61,175 bases of DNA, taken from the NCBI GenBank assembly GCA_015039365.1, contig WION01000310.1, positions 1-61,175 of the forward strand, written 5' to 3'. The position numbers and the translations under genes were made by a program. Source of the stretch: Amanita rubescens (Eukaryota > Basidiomycota > Agaricomycetes > Agaricales > Amanitaceae). Below the pieces are notes generated by a model that made no database searches, was not told where the DNA came from, and saw only the letters and a program-made list of their open reading frames with translations. Every line of letters starts with the position of its first letter. Positions within the stretch are counted from its first letter, which is position 1. Positions 1 to 11,273 of the stretch are shown one piece after another.

Positions 1-540
1 AAGATGATAAGACCATATCAGGCTCGCTGCGATACTATACCAGTGGGACATCTTGTCAGATGACGAGCAAGCGAGCGGCGATGTGGGTCCTGGCAATATC
101 GACGGCGGGGCCCATAACCTGACGAAGAAGACAGGTCTACGCGAGAGCGTGTCCACAGCATAAGCAGGTGCAATAGCTTACCTATTGCGATATGATCTTA
201 GCACTACCCTTCGGCGTAGTAGTGATAGTAAGAGGAAGAGAATAGATTGTCCTATTCTACGATACAGGACAGGTTTATATACTAAGAGAGAACAAATATG
301 TGTCTACATATGTGTAAGCATATAGTATAGATGGGAAGATATGGCGTGCTAAGCACACCATAAGATGTGATCATGAGTCTATCATGATGTCACCATGATA
401 TCATAATGAAGTCATTATGATGTCATCTCTATGTCATACATAAAGGATGACGCGAGCGATATGAGTAACATTGATTGTAGTCAATCAGTAGTTAATCATT
501 CTATAAATATAATTCTATATTTAACACCCTGGTCCGAATT
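1..540. repeat. Unassigned non-coding stretch, possibly the 3' end of an LTR
   Basis: No gene is recognisable. A TATA-like TTTATATACT lies near 271. The stretch ends near 523 with a TTTAACA-type terminus followed by CCCTGGTCCG, which looks like an LTR end plus primer-binding site, but no partner LTR is visible. Two hairpins precede the next ORF: ATCATG at 381-386 pairs with CATGAT at 394-399, and a perfect 10-bp stem with a 2-base loop lies at 400-421 (ATCATAATGA / TCATTATGAT). Homology between the next ORF and the Ty3-A post-pol ORF begins only at about 545, so this stretch is probably a separate insertion. LTR identity is a guess. Confidence 0.35.
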
Positions 541-2212
541 CTATGCCGGAGACACCACCGACACCCGATTCACCACTGAACCCCACCGACCTCGACTCGT
601 TCTTCATACCACCGACACCGACGAAGAAGACATTGACCCGAACGACTTCGTTGATGTTCCCCACAGATCTCCCGATCAAACCTCGTCTCAGACGATCCCG
701 ATCACTCCCACCGAAACCCAGGAAACCCACCACAGAACATCAGAAACTCTGGCTGTACCTGGACGAATTACGGAAGATCGCAATAGCCGACCGATCCCAC
801 CTAGAAACGCTGAAGACATTAGCGTTACCTTACATAGAGAGACGGTACTTGCCGGTCACGCTTCGACTCAACCTCATAACGAATCTATTCGAGGCAACGA
901 CCAGAGTCACGGTACAGATGGGACTGACGGCGATATGGCTGGCCCCATCATACGAACCACCCCCGATCTCTATCTCAGTTATCACGGAATTACTACTTAC
1001 ACCAAGGTTAGAAACCGCGTCACTCTAATCTGTAACGCCGCTAGATTACAGGTCGACATCTTTGACCAAGAAAGGATAGCTCGAGTCTGGCGACTTCTCA
1101 TGGATTTCCGAACCGCCACTACCCTTGCCGGTCAAGCCCAAGACCAGTACAACTATCACTGTGCCGATTTAATCGAAACGTTTGTAAACGTTACGTCATT
1201 ATACTGGGAAGACATTCATCCGAAAGGAGGAAACCTAGATCAATTGGCAATAGATCTATTACGGCGACTTCTCACAGCTGACATCGAACGTTACATCATC
1301 CTTGCTATAGAAAGCATTGACGATCAAAGGTTTGGGCTAAAAATACAACCTCACGATCAGAATAACCGCATCGCTGTCAACCATTGGTTTCGCGCTACCG
1401 AAGCTACACCCGACCGACACCGAGCAACTAGATGCATTATGGAGACAGATCGTAAATCAAGAGAAATCTGGTGCCTCACCGGAAAGATCCGAGATCTTTT
1501 GTCCAGTATCCAAGGAGACACTGAATGGACCACGGCCGAATTCGCAGATGGAGTTCCCTTGTATCAACTCACTAGCGACCACATTGCGCAGATCAATAAT
1601 GCGATCAGCGATCTCGATCTTCATCGCCGAATCCGTACAACAGGCGATCTCATTGAGGAAGAACCGAAACGAGATAAGAAGGCTCCTCCTCCTCCTCGAT
1701 CCGCATCACCCCCAACCACCACCGTTATTCGCCACGGAGTCTGGAATATTCCTGTCCCCACTGCTCGACGAAACGACACTCCGCCTTCTCGACGACCTAC
1801 GACCCGCAGTATGACAAATGCCGCCAATCAACGCCCCCATCGTTACAACCGCTGCATTCACTGCCGAGGAAAGCATGCCTCTGAGGATCACCATCTCGCT
1901 ACTGCAATTCCTCCTATGTCTACTCTACCTCCACGCGCTCCCACGCGCCGACGCGATCCGACGCCCGGTCCTTCCACTAAGAAGAAAGGACGTTCTCGAA
2001 CTATCACAGATGCCGCCAATACCTCTGCTTCCACTAGCCGCCGCCCTCATCAGCCGAAGAAGAAGGGAAAGAAGAAGGCACACCACACGTCACAGTGTCA
2101 GGCATGCGTCAACGGACGACAGTGCGACGGAGCCGACGACGACGCTTGCGACCTTTACGGCGACTACGGCTATCAGCACGATGACGACGCCATGCACAAC
2201 ATGAACACCTGA
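431..2212 (+). CDS. Post-pol ORF (ORF3) of a Ty3/gypsy element, 3' end of a truncated copy
   Basis: The 593-residue reading frame is homologous to the ORF directly downstream of integrase in Ty3-A (33728-35482, minus). Shared landmarks are TEPxRPRLV near the N-terminus, YNYHCADLIE in the middle, IDLLRRxLTADxER about 40 residues later and an acidic DDxA-H end. The first ~38 residues have no counterpart and probably come from the inserted upstream sequence, so the true start is uncertain. The C-terminal third is Lys/Arg/Pro-rich and has Cys/His clusters (CIHCRGKHASEDH and a four-Cys cluster at the end), suggesting nucleic-acid binding. An LTR follows 40 bp downstream, so this is the last ORF of its element; pol is missing. 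The function of this ORF family is unknown to me. It sits where an env gene would, but I see no signal peptide or membrane segment. Confidence 0.6.
   Translation: MSYIKDDASDMSNIDCSQSVVNHSINIILYLTPWSEFYAGDTTDTRFTTEPHRPRLVLHTTDTDEEDIDPNDFVDVPHRSPDQTSSQTIPITPTETQETHHRTSETLAVPGRITEDRNSRPIPPRNAEDISVTLHRETVLAGHASTQPHNESIRGNDQSHGTDGTDGDMAGPIIRTTPDLYLSYHGITTYTKVRNRVTLICNAARLQVDIFDQERIARVWRLLMDFRTATTLAGQAQDQYNYHCADLIETFVNVTSLYWEDIHPKGGNLDQLAIDLLRRLLTADIERYIILAIESIDDQRFGLKIQPHDQNNRIAVNHWFRATEATPDRHRATRCIMETDRKSREIWCLTGKIRDLLSSIQGDTEWTTAEFADGVPLYQLTSDHIAQINNAISDLDLHRRIRTTGDLIEEEPKRDKKAPPPPRSASPPTTTVIRHGVWNIPVPTARRNDTPPSRRPTTRSMTNAANQRPHRYNRCIHCRGKHASEDHHLATAIPPMSTLPPRAPTRRRDPTPGPSTKKKGRSRTITDAANTSASTSRRPHQPKKKGKKKAHHTSQCQACVNGRQCDGADDDACDLYGDYGYQHDDDAMHNMNT
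543..1028 (+). CDS. Overlapping ORF in the +1 frame of ORF3
   Basis: A 161-codon ORF starts with ATG at 543 in the +1 frame of the 431-2212 ORF. Ty3-A has an ORF in the same relative frame and position (34729-35436, minus, 235 codons). A gapless stretch of about 30 residues beginning LP, with Arg, Leu, Glu-Ala and Trp at the same spacing, aligns between the two; the ORF3 frame aligns less well there. This suggests real coding in the overlap, or a frameshifted fusion in which the +1 frame supplies the N-terminal part. It could instead be a by-product of nucleotide conservation. Function unknown. Confidence 0.35.
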   Translation: MPETPPTPDSPLNPTDLDSFFIPPTPTKKTLTRTTSLMFPTDLPIKPRLRRSRSLPPKPRKPTTEHQKLWLYLDELRKIAIADRSHLETLKTLALPYIERRYLPVTLRLNLITNLFEATTRVTVQMGLTAIWLAPSYEPPPISISVITELLLTPRLETASL

Positions 2213-2252
2213 ACGTTTTGTTGTTGCGGTCAACAACGTAGGGGAGAGCTAG

Positions 2253-2704
2253 TGTTACAACACGGTACGGACTCCCGCATTATACTTACATGATACGTCG
2301 GACATGTTCATTTCCTTATGCCTACCTTACTCGTCGCTCCCCTTATGCTCGATTCATACGGACAAGCTCGTTTCCTTTCTTATACCATCCCTTATTCCAC
2401 ATATGACGCCGTCCTTGTACTTACTTTCGTACTTACCATTATTCATTAATTAGTACGTCTCATTGTACTTGCTAGTATAAATACCGCATGTATTCTAGAG
2501 TCGAACCCTAAGTTCGACTTAGCTGTTTATTGTCGTCTGGCAATATAACCGTATTCTTAAACTCATCTACCACAATCGTCCTCAGATCCTAAGTCAACGC
2601 CTTGACTTAGTATTGAACTTATAATCTTAACGTTTGACTTAAGACTTGTAATCGTGACTAGAGTTGTCGCTGCAACTCAGGTTGAGATTAACGAGTTCGT
2701 AACA
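2253..2704 (+). repeat. Ty3-family LTR (452 bp), relative of the Ty3-A LTR
   Basis: It starts TGTTACAACACGG and ends GTTCGTAACA (TG..CA ends). TATAAATA lies at 2476, and TAAGTTCGACTTA at 2509-2521 is 33 bases downstream, the same arrangement as in the Ty3-A LTR (18646-19161). It follows ORF3, so it is the 3' LTR of a truncated element. It abuts the 3' end of the KDZ transposase fragment at 2705. Confidence 0.85.
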
Positions 2705-4085
2705 ATATACTATAGAAGTGAGATTCCAATGACTTACAGAACGAAGCACTCCATGTTTCTTTGGAAGAACTTCTTTTGCCCATTTGTCGACCTCCTCTCA
2801 TGATATATAATAATCGCCAGGAGCCCTTTGTGAATCTGGAAGAGCGTAGCGGTCCCTCCGTACATCTGCTTCATTTTTGGCCCCCCCAGTTCTCCGCAGC
2901 CGCTTCAACGAGTTGTTGCCGTCCATAGTAACCAAAGTCTTGAAAATAAGGTCCTTTTCGTCATGGAGCTTATACGAGCAAGCAGGACATGTATTTTTCA
3001 CGCGCCACAGCGGGCGGTTGCGCTGTAAGGCCTCTAAGACCTTATCCCAAACTCTTTTAAGTATATGCAGGTATAAATCAAGGCAAATTGAAAAAACGGT
3101 GCTGTAATAGGGTTTATAGGGTAGCTGCTTTGTATTTAGCATTAACTTATGCAGCAGGACGAATGACTTACTGCCTGCATATCCATTATCCCTTTTATGA
3201 ACGACTGACGCGCAAGATGGGGGCAACGGCATTGTAAGTTCCGATACAACTCCAGTAGACGTGTCGAAAATGCATATTTAGGTCTAAATGGAGCACTTGG
3301 TATCATGCCTTGACGCACTAAAGCCGCCGAAATGTATTCATCGCTTCGTACCATAGAGTACTGAGCATCGTATGTCCCTAAAGTAAATCAGTATACAGAA
3401 CAGTAGAAAAGCGATGAAAACGTACTATGAGTATCAAACAAGATGATGTTACCCATCCCTTCCGGTTCCTCAATAAACGAAGCAGAAACTTTTTCAGGAT
3501 CGTCTTCCCCTTTCATCTGATAGCTCCACTTCTCGTAAGAGTGCACGATTGCATCCATTTGTGCCATAAACGCGGAGGTACGTTTTTCCATTCTATCCCT
3601 TCTATTACTTCCGTCCTTTGTGGTACGACGCCTTGCCCGCAATTAGGTGAAGCTCTTTTTCATCCATCGTGAGCGCTCACCTGGATTGCTTCAAATCATC
3701 GTTTATCAACTCGAAAATTTCACCACCTGCGTGGCTCAAGTCAATGGGATGGGATCCATCAAGAACACCCTCGGCCATATGAGAATCCATCTCAAAATCC
3801 ATGTCAACATCTATGAAACCATCAGATTGGGCATCGGCGGCATCAAAAGAGTTCAGATCCATGGATCCTATTAAATGCCATTAATGATTAAGTGAGTAAC
3901 ATCAAAAATACGTAGTACAACATACCTGTTCCACTACGCTCAGTACGCTGTATGCGCCAAGCAGTATTCTTCTCGATTTCCTGGTTAACTTGCTTACGGC
4001 CCACTGCCTGGCCATGCTGGTGCATCACAACATCGCCCTGGCCATAGTTACGGAATCTCTTAGAAGATAGAGACCCCTTTTTCAT
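2705..4085 (-). pseudogene. KDZ-type transposase, N-terminal part, truncated
   Basis: Minus-strand exons give pieces typical of fungal Kyakuja-Dileera-Zisupton transposases and their cysteine-cluster region. In order they are an ATG near 4083; basic and acidic N-terminal pieces (3888-4085, 3677-3862, 3420-3640); LVRQGMIPSAP with RCPHLARQSF (3142-3354); then NTCPACSYKL and the hallmark TMDGNNSLKR (2798-3232). Short GT..AG introns separate the pieces. A TGA interrupts DYYIS-EEVDKW near 2797, where Arg is expected. The gene stops at the LTR at 2704, so the catalytic part is absent. Similar transposases often neighbour TET/JBP oxygenase genes in these fungi, and one such fragment lies at 41.8 kb. 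Family assignment is from motif recognition. Confidence 0.75.
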
Positions 4086-5138
4086 GGCGGGCGCTCGAAC
4101 GCGTGGTTAACCATCGTGAGCTGGCATGTGTGACACATGGCATGTCACACATCCCGATTAGTACGATCTGCCTCTTACCGATTTGATCAGCGTGCGGCCC
4201 AAATCTACTGTATTTCCACAGGTAAATCCATTTGAAGTTTAATCAGCATACACTGATACTAGTAGCGTGGGCTAGCATGGGCTGGTGTGCGGCGAAATCG
4301 GGCCGAGACTGATTTGGATCTTATCATGCCTTGCCATCAGCGGCTAACTGAGCGGTGTAGTGTAGAAAACTGGTCATGGGAGGCAAATACATGGAGCGCA
4401 TAGTAATCTAATTGGGAAGGAACTAATGGCCGATAGAGTAGTTTTGATTGAGTTGTGCCGTACTAGAGCTTGAAGAGACTTGACGGCGATGGGTTCAATG
4501 GGAACTATTGAATGGCCGATAGAGTACTAGTTTTGATTGAGTTGTGCCGTACTAGAGCTTGAAGAGACTTGACGGCGATGGGTTCAATGGGTTGTGAACT
4601 TGTGATTCCATGATTCTGCTAGGATAACACATATAGTAATTGGGCGCCCAGACTGCAATGTGATATTATTATTCTTACACCTTCGGATGCATCAGTGCTC
4701 ACTGCTTTGAAACTCGGCATCGTCACGGTCAATTGATCACTACCCTCCACTGCTTGAACGTCGTTTCTATGCACCGACACATCTAGTACTTGTACTTGTT
4801 TCCACCTTACTTCAGCGCGCTACTTCTTTTTCTTTTGTACTTTCCTCTTTGAAACACAGTCAATTGATCACGACCTCCACTGCTTGAACGTCGTTTCTAT
4901 GCACCGACACATCTAGTACTCGTACTGGTTTCCACCTTACTTCAGCGCTACTTCTTTTTCTTTCATACTTTTTTCCATTGCCATTTTTGCATTCCCACTC
5001 GTCTTTCCATCATTTGAGACACTAAGCTGTAACGCTCGTTTTTCAGTTGTACTTGTTTTCCGTGCAAGTTGCAGAGACAATAGAGACAATATGACATAAA
5101 TTCAAAAAAAAACAAAACATGGTACTACCTCTCGGACT
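4086..5138. repeat. Upstream region of the KDZ fragment with two direct-repeat pairs
   Basis: No ORF is convincing here. A ~80-bp unit containing GGCCGATAGAGTA and GCTTGAAGAGACTTGACGGC occurs twice (about 4428-4500 and 4513-4590). A ~105-bp unit containing GCTTGAACGTCGTTTCTATG and CACCTTACTTCAGCGC also occurs twice (about 4730-4835 and 4858-4964). Tandem subterminal repeats like these are common near transposon ends. The stretch may be the 5' terminal region of the KDZ element, but no terminal inverted repeat was identified. Confidence 0.5.
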
Positions 5139-7529
5139 CACCTGATCAGCCCGACAAAAAACTCTAATTAGACAGGGACGTCACATGCCCCTCCTTCTCC
5201 ATTAAAGGGGGTTTTTTGGCTAATAGGGCTTTCATGAATAAATGTATATGATAAAAGACATAAAATTGTGCTAAGTCCACTTTCCCACATCTAAAAATGA
5301 ACTCATTACCATTTCTGGAAGGTGGGGGATGTTTGTACATGTTATGACATGAGAATTTGATCACAAGTTAGGGACAAGGGCATAATTGCCTTTTTTGGTA
5401 AGATAGTCAGATTCCAAATAAGGAAAGCAATTTAGGATACCATTTTTGGAAGGTTGTCAAGGTGTTTGTACATATTTGTACATGCTTTGACACAACAAAG
5501 TATAATTTCCTTATTTGGAAAGTGAGAAGTAGATGCCAAATAAGACAAAACAATTGATTTCAGGGTCGAATTTCCTAAAAAGGAAATGATTACGTAATTT
5601 CAGGGTCAATCAATTGTGTAGCCTTGGTCAGTGGCTTTCTAAATGTGGTTGTATGACATTATTTGGTGATGATTTCATTGAGATATTCACTGATTGATTT
5701 TCAGGGTCAAATTTCCTGAAAAGGAAATGAGTAATGTAATGTGTGCTTTAGGATCCAGTGGCGGATTTCCAAAAAAGGAAAGAGCGCACTTCAGCCTTGC
5801 CATTTTGGGAAATATCTGCTCACTGTTGCTGGTCATGAGCAGCAAGAAAATGCAATATCTCCCTTAATACTGGATATTTTTGTGGCGCTTTTTTTGGAAC
5901 ATATTCCTTATATGTATATGCACCTATCCACCATGTTAGAATGCAAAAATTGCAAGTGGTTTCTGTCAGAATGCAACATGTCTTGCTCACTGTTGTCAAC
6001 AGTGAGGAGCAACAAATGACAATATCTCCATCAATACTGGTTATTTCTGTGGCGCTTTTTTTGGTATGTCCCTATTAGGCATATAGGAAGGTATTTGGCA
6101 TATCAGAATGCAAATAGTATGCACCAATCATGTCACAAATAAAATTGGTGTGCTCACTGTCTGCCATGATGAGCAGCCATATCTCCACCAAAACAAGATC
6201 TTTCTGTGGCGCTTTTTTTGATTTGGGATCACACATAACAAAGATAAACATTGGGAGGGTCTCAACAAAGGATCCCTAGGCAAGATCAAGTGGAATGTCC
6301 CATTTCTCCTGACATGTCTACTTATCAGCCACTCTTTCTGTACCATGTTCAGACTTTTATCATGAAACTGAAAGTTACACATTAATCAGCAGGGCAATCT
6401 CCTTCCAGACACCCTGAATGACACTCTGTTATCATAAGAAATCAAAATCCAAAAAAGCGCCACAAAGAGATCTTGTTTTGGTGGAGGTATAGCTGCTCAT
6501 CATGGCAGACAGTGAGCACACCAATTTTATTTGTGGCTGATTGGTACATACTATTTGCATTCTGACATGCCAAATACCTTCCTATATGCCTAATAGGGAC
6601 ATACCAAAAAAAGCGCCACAGAAATAACCAGTATTGATGGAGATATTGTCATTTGTTGCTCCTCACTGTTGACAACAGTGAGCAAGACATGTTGCATTCT
6701 GACAGAAACCACTTGCAATTTTTGCATTCTAACATGGTGGATAGGTGCATATACATATAAGGAATATGTTCCAAAAAAAGCGCCACAAAAATATCCAGTA
6801 TTAAGGGAGATATTGCATTTTCTTGCTGCTCATGACCAGCAACAGTGAGCAGATATTTCCCAAAATGGCAAGGCCGAAGTGCGCTCTTTCCTTTTTTGGA
6901 AATCCGCCACTGGATCCTAAAGCACACATTACATTACTCATTTCCTTTTCAGGAAATTTGACCCTGAAAATCAATCAGTGAATATCTCAATGAAATCATC
7001 ACCAAATAATGTCATACAACCACATTTAGAAAGCCACTGACCAAGGCTACACAATTGATTGACCCTGAAATTATGTAATCATTTCCTTTTTAGGAAATTC
7101 GACCCTGAAATCAATTATTTTGTCTTATTTGGCATCTACTTCTCACTTTCCAAATAAGGAAATTATACTTTGTTGTGTCAAAGCATGTACAAATATGTAC
7201 AAACACCTTGACAACCTTCCAAAAATGGTATCCTAAATTGCTTTCCTTATTTGGAATCTGACTATCTTACCAAAAAAGGCAATTATGCCCTTGTCCCTAA
7301 CTTGTGATCAAATTCTCATGTCATAACATGTACAAACATCCCCCACCTTCCAGAAATGGTAATGAGTTCATTTTTAGATGTGGGAAAGTGGACTTAGCAC
7401 AATTTTATGTCTTTTATCATGTACATTTATTCATGAAAGCCCTATTAGCCAAAAAACCCCCTTTAATGGAGAAGGAGGGGCATGTGACGTCCCTGTCTAA
7501 TTAGAGTTTTTTGTCGGGCTGATCAGGTG
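5139..7529. repeat. Large near-perfect palindrome (arms ~1.08 kb, spacer ~220 bp)
   Basis: The left arm (5139-~6222) is repeated as its reverse complement in the right arm (~6445-7529). Paired positions sum to 12668 over most of the arms, so they have almost no indels; the exception is a ~1-base shift near 6130/6535. ORF-sized stretches in one arm reappear almost unchanged in the other. Arm differences include CpG/TpG changes (ACGTAA versus ACATAA near 5585). The outer ends share CACCTGATCAGCCCGAC. The central ~6223-6445 is unique. A diverged, non-palindromic copy of one arm lies at 57630-58194 plus 59620-59705, so the arm is a dispersed repeat. No flanking duplication and no transposase were seen. 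Confidence 0.9.
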
Positions 7530-8339
7530 CACCAGCAACCCCAACTTCCTAAAACTGACCAAACTTGATCATCACCAGACACCCCTCCTAAATTGACTTT
7601 GCAGGTGGTCACACATGGAGTGGCAAAACCAAAAGACAAACAGACTTTTTGCATTCACATTTTAGCTTATTTAGTTTGGCATCATAATTCTTGCATGTCC
7701 TTGATCACATGGGACATTTTCAAGATTATTTTCAGACTTTACAATTTCCTCACACTCACATCTGAAAAGGTCTTTTGCAAACATTTCAAGTACTCGGCAT
7801 TATTTGGTCTTACAATAAGTCCTATATGACCTGGATCATATGAATTTTCAGGATTTTATTGCAAGTATAAACATTGCCAAACAACATGCATGCCCACCTG
7901 AAATTTGGAAAGCAGCATGAAATTGCACATGAGTGTAAAGTACTGGTGATGTCAGTCTTACTTACATAGGATGCAATAGGAATGGCTGGGAATGAGTAGG
8001 AATCCTGATGGATTAAGTTTCAATGAAGATATGACTCAGTTACATGTGTGCCTTCAATACACAGGCATGTGAACATTGAATGCCTTACTAGGTGGTTATG
8101 AGCAAATACTGAAAAGGATGATTAGCAGCAATTTTAACTGGTTCCTGCATATTACATCAACAAACAATCAGAGCAGGAAAAAAGTGGGCCACAGGTGGAT
8201 GGTGATGATGATAGTGGTGGTGATGGTGTTGGTATTGATTGGCACAGATGATGTTTTTAAATGGTTTGTACTAAGTTATTTAGATTCACTGTTATGTAGC
8301 ATTGTAGTGCAACAGATTTCTGTTGCCATTGTTACAGTA
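7530..8339. other. AT-rich intergenic stretch, no gene seen
   Basis: No convincing coding sequence. It contains the motif block also seen inside the hAT-like elements (CTGAAAAGGTCTTTTGCAAA and CATTGCCAAACAACA, near 7760-7890), so it is probably the interior of a degraded element whose right end is at 8674. Confidence 0.4.
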
Positions 8340-8674
8340 ATGACAAGTGAGCAGGGAGTGAGCAGGACTCCACAGGGACTCCTGTCCAGTCCTTGCAATT
8401 TTACTTACTACTTTTTTGCTTTGAACCAGGAGTGAGCAGGACTCCACAGGGACTCCTGGTCCACTCCTTGTGGGATGACTCCTGGCATTTTTCGCTTTTT
8501 TGCAGTCAATGAGGAGTGAACAGGGAGTGAACAAGGAGTCCACAAGGAGTCCTTGTCCACTCCTGGCATTTTATGTCAATTTATCAGGAGTCTACAGGGA
8601 GTCCTGAGGAGTCCTGAGGAGTCCAGGAGTCCACAAGGAGTCCACAAGGACACGTGGGGGAGGGTAAAGTGTTG
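8340..8674 (+). mobile_element. Right end of a hAT-like non-autonomous element
   Basis: Dense GGAGTCC/GGACTCC subterminal repeats run up to GTGGGGGAGGGTAAAGTGTTG, ending at 8674. This matches the right terminus of the 2407-bp elements (GTGGGGGAGGGTAAAGTACTG, ending at 33345 and 47881). The left terminus was not found, so the element is truncated or strongly diverged. It sits directly before a hAT transposase C-terminus. Confidence 0.6.
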
Positions 8675-9293
8675 ACAAACCTGAAAACCAGCACTGACAC
8701 AACCCAATCAACTCGGACCATGGTGGATAGGCCAGTTATGAGCGACTTTGACAAATACCGGCTCACACTAGTATCTCCAGATGACGGCGAAGACTGGATG
8801 TCTGAGAAGCGGCGTTACCTAAAGGAGATGCCTGCTGATGTTTCAAGGAAAGCAGATATTGTTAAATGGTGGCAGGTACGTTATCTCCCCAAGTTTGTTT
8901 CGTTCAAATCTCACGAATCAACAGGAACATGCACGGCTATACCTGACCCTCGCTCGCATCGCACTAGATGTTTTACCCAGCCAGGCGTCATCCGTTCCAA
9001 CCGAACGACTCTTTTCGGGTGGTAAAGTGACTGTTGATGACAAGCACACACGTTTAGGTTGTGAAAGGTTCAAAGAAATTGAACTCATGAAATTTTCGTG
9101 GAGGAAAGGCATTGAAGACCTTGCTGGGAATAATACAAATGCGATCGAGAAAGTTGAGTTAGTGCCATTCTGTGATCATCTCCGTGCAGATGAAGAAGCT
9201 GATAAGTGGGATGTGGAGGGTGGTGGTTTCATAGACTCGGACTATGAGGAGCAGGACATGGAAGCAATAGAACAATGTGTAGAAGAACTTTAG
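8675..9293 (+). pseudogene. hAT transposase, C-terminal dimerisation part only
   Basis: Exon 1 (to 8875) encodes DFDKYR, WMSEKRRYLKEMPADV and IVKWW. A 49-bp intron (8876-8924, GTACGT..ACAG) joins in frame to LARIALDVLPSQASSVPTER followed by LFSGGK, the classic hATC signature. The stop is at 9291-9293. The N-terminal BED finger and the RNase H-like core are missing, because the fragment begins at the end of the element at 8674. An acidic tail follows the hATC domain. Catalytic function is impossible without the core. It could be the remnant of the transposase that mobilised nearby hAT-like elements, but nothing in the sequence proves that link. Confidence 0.8.
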
Positions 9294-9360
9294 AACATTC
9301 ACATTTAGACTACTATAGACTCGGAACGAAACATAGACTTTTAGATTAGACACTCTCTAA

Positions 9361-9580
9361 TAGTGATATAACCGGTTCAGATGAGTTACCTGACCGGTTC
9401 TGACTGGTTACAGTCAAGACTGGTCAAGACTGGTCATCTGACCAATGTAACCGAGAGTAACCGGTTATGATCAGTCTGGTTACAGTCCTACGAAACTGAG
9501 AATAGTTTGTAACCGGTTACAGTCCTGGTTACATCCAAAAAAGGAAAAAAGACCAGACCGGACCGGACTTCGAAACACTA
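9361..9580. mobile_element. MITE rich in ACCGGTTAC / GACTGGTCA repeats
   Basis: It starts TAGTGATATAACCGG and ends CCGGACTTCGAAACACTA, giving imperfect TAGTG..CACTA ends typical of hAT-type MITEs. The interior is made of short direct and inverted copies of GGTTAC, GACTGGTCA and CCGGTT. No clean 8-bp duplication was found. Related elements lie near 15452, 15960, 22180, 40990, 48760 and 55560. Confidence 0.5.
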
Positions 9581-9589
9581 CTCACACTG

Positions 9590-9802
9590 CCTACCAGCTT
9601 ATGCATACCTCCAGCAACCACACCTGTAGTAGCTGTTGAAAAGGTTGGGCATCTAGTAAGCAGACTTGAAGGGTCATCAGTACAGAAGTGACATTGGACA
9701 GTGGATGTGTTACAAACTTGTCAGTCTCAACTATAATCACAGTAGTGATCACAGTCTTGACTTGTAAGTCCAACTAGTCAAACAAGGTTGAGACATACTG
9801 TC
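9590..9802 (-). repeat. Mixed remnant: hAT-element interior and a partial LTR
   Basis: 9590-9680 is the reverse complement of the interior of the 2407-bp hAT-like element (compare 32520-32625: CTTCTGTACTACTGAT, GCCCAGCCTTTTCAGC). 9709-9790 resembles the 3' end of the Ty3-family LTR in reverse orientation. No gene. Confidence 0.45.
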
Positions 9803-10331
9803 TGTTATGAACTTGTTAATCTCAACTCAAGTTACAGCAGTAACTCTAGTCACAATTACAAGTCTAACTAAGTCAAATGGTGTTTATAATCATGTTACTT
9901 TTGAACTATACTTTGAAGTCATGTGAGTTTGAACACAAGTTGAGGTACAAGTTCAATATCAAGAAGTTAGATGCTAACTTGTTATCTGAGGACAATTGTG
10001 GTTGACAAGTAGAAATGAGTAAGATTGAACAGTTAGACAACTGCAACAGCTAAGTTGAACTTATGTAGGGTTCAACTGCTAAAATACAGGCAGTATATAC
10101 ATATATGTATGAGTACAAAGAGACGTATGTATTCATGAACAACGATAAGGACAAAAGTAAGTATAAGGACAGTGCCATATGTAGGACAAGGGAACAGTAC
10201 AGTAGGAAGTGAGCTTGTCTGTATGAATTGAGAATAAAGAGTAAGATGAATAGGGTAGGCATATAGAAAATGATATGTCTGACTAATCATGTGTACATAC
10301 ATAATGTGGGAGTCCATACTGTGTTGTAACA
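9803..10331 (-). repeat. Solo LTR of the Ty3 family, CpG-depleted
   Basis: It reads TGTTACAACACAG at its 5' end (10331) and GTTCATAACA at its 3' end (9803), and aligns along its length with the LTR at 2253-2704. The flanks are CTGTC and CAGTC, a 5-bp duplication with one mismatch. At about a dozen places where the 2253 copy has CpG this copy has TpG or CpA, for example GCGGGAGTCCGTACCGTG versus GTGGGAGTCCATACTGTG. The TSS-region palindrome has become TAAGTTCAACTTA. No internal region remains beside it. Confidence 0.75.
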
Positions 10332-11273
10332 CAGTCATGAGTTGAATACCAAGTTAGTATCACTTGGTATTTGAGATTGAATGTGCACAGATACAGCCTG
10401 TAATCTGTACAGATTGCAGATAATAACTTTAACATCCACCATTTCCACCTTATTGCAGTGGGAGCCTGATGGCTTCCAATGAGGTCCTTCAAGGCTGGTA
10501 TCACCCCATGCATGTACATACCTGCCTTCAATGAAATTAGTAGTAAATTAGCTTTGTTTTTAAAAAAGACTTGTGTTCAAAACAGTATTTTGAAAGTATC
10601 TTGTGTTTGGTTATGCTTGGCACTGCAATCCTTGCAGAGATATGATCACATAATTCTTTTGGACTTTTGAGAAATTTTTGGGATTTTTCAATTTTCTGTC
10701 ATGTCTGAAAAAGTATTTTGCAAATATCTCATGTTTGACTTTGTTTGGCATTGCCATTCTTGTATATTCTGAATCACACAAGCTAGGCGCATCTTTTTTG
10801 TCACGGTCACATTTGGCATGTCACACACCTCATGTTGTCACAAATTATATAAAAGGAAATTTATTATCTTATCTTAGATCTTATCTTATCTTATCTTATC
10901 TAGGTCATCATACTACTTAAGCTTACCTAAGCTTGCCTTTTATCCCAGGGAAGCTGGGGGATATGTGGTAGATGCCCTCTCCTTATATACCTGTGGGCTG
11001 GTGCACAGACCAAGTGGCCTGTCACATGACCATGGGAATCAGGCATCATTGTGGACTCCTGAGGACTCCTTGTGCTGAAAGTCCTTGTGGAGTCCGGGAC
11101 TCCTCATCATTTACAGGGACTATATGAGGAGTCCATTGAAAGTACTGGCACATTTGAGTGCAAAAGTTCTGGCTCAGTCCTCAAAAATCCCTGTGGACTC
11201 CCTGAGGACTCCCTGTGGAGTCCGGAACTATTGAGGAGTCCTGAAGGACTGAGTGGGGGAGTGTAAAGAGCTC
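10332..11273 (-). mobile_element. hAT-like non-autonomous element, left half, reversed
   Basis: Read on the minus strand it begins GAGCTCTTTACACTCCCCCA at 11273 and continues with GGACTCC repeats. It then has the block CATGTGACAGGCCACTTGGT and TATATAAGGAGAGGGCAT (near 10970-11030), which is also found in the 2407-bp elements at 31280-31350. Further in it has the CAAACATGAGATATTTGCAA block. The right terminus is missing; the interior runs into the solo LTR at 9803-10331. Confidence 0.6.

Noticed and set aside
1..2704. A complete small LTR element using 1-525 and 2253-2704 as an LTR pair
   Set aside because: The two ends are not similar in sequence, and the ORF is homologous to a post-pol ORF, not to gag.
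5741..6927. Mirror ORFs of 92 codons in both palindrome arms
   Set aside because: Duplication follows from the palindrome. The frame has no recognisable domain, and the third copy at 57.9 kb does not keep it fully open.
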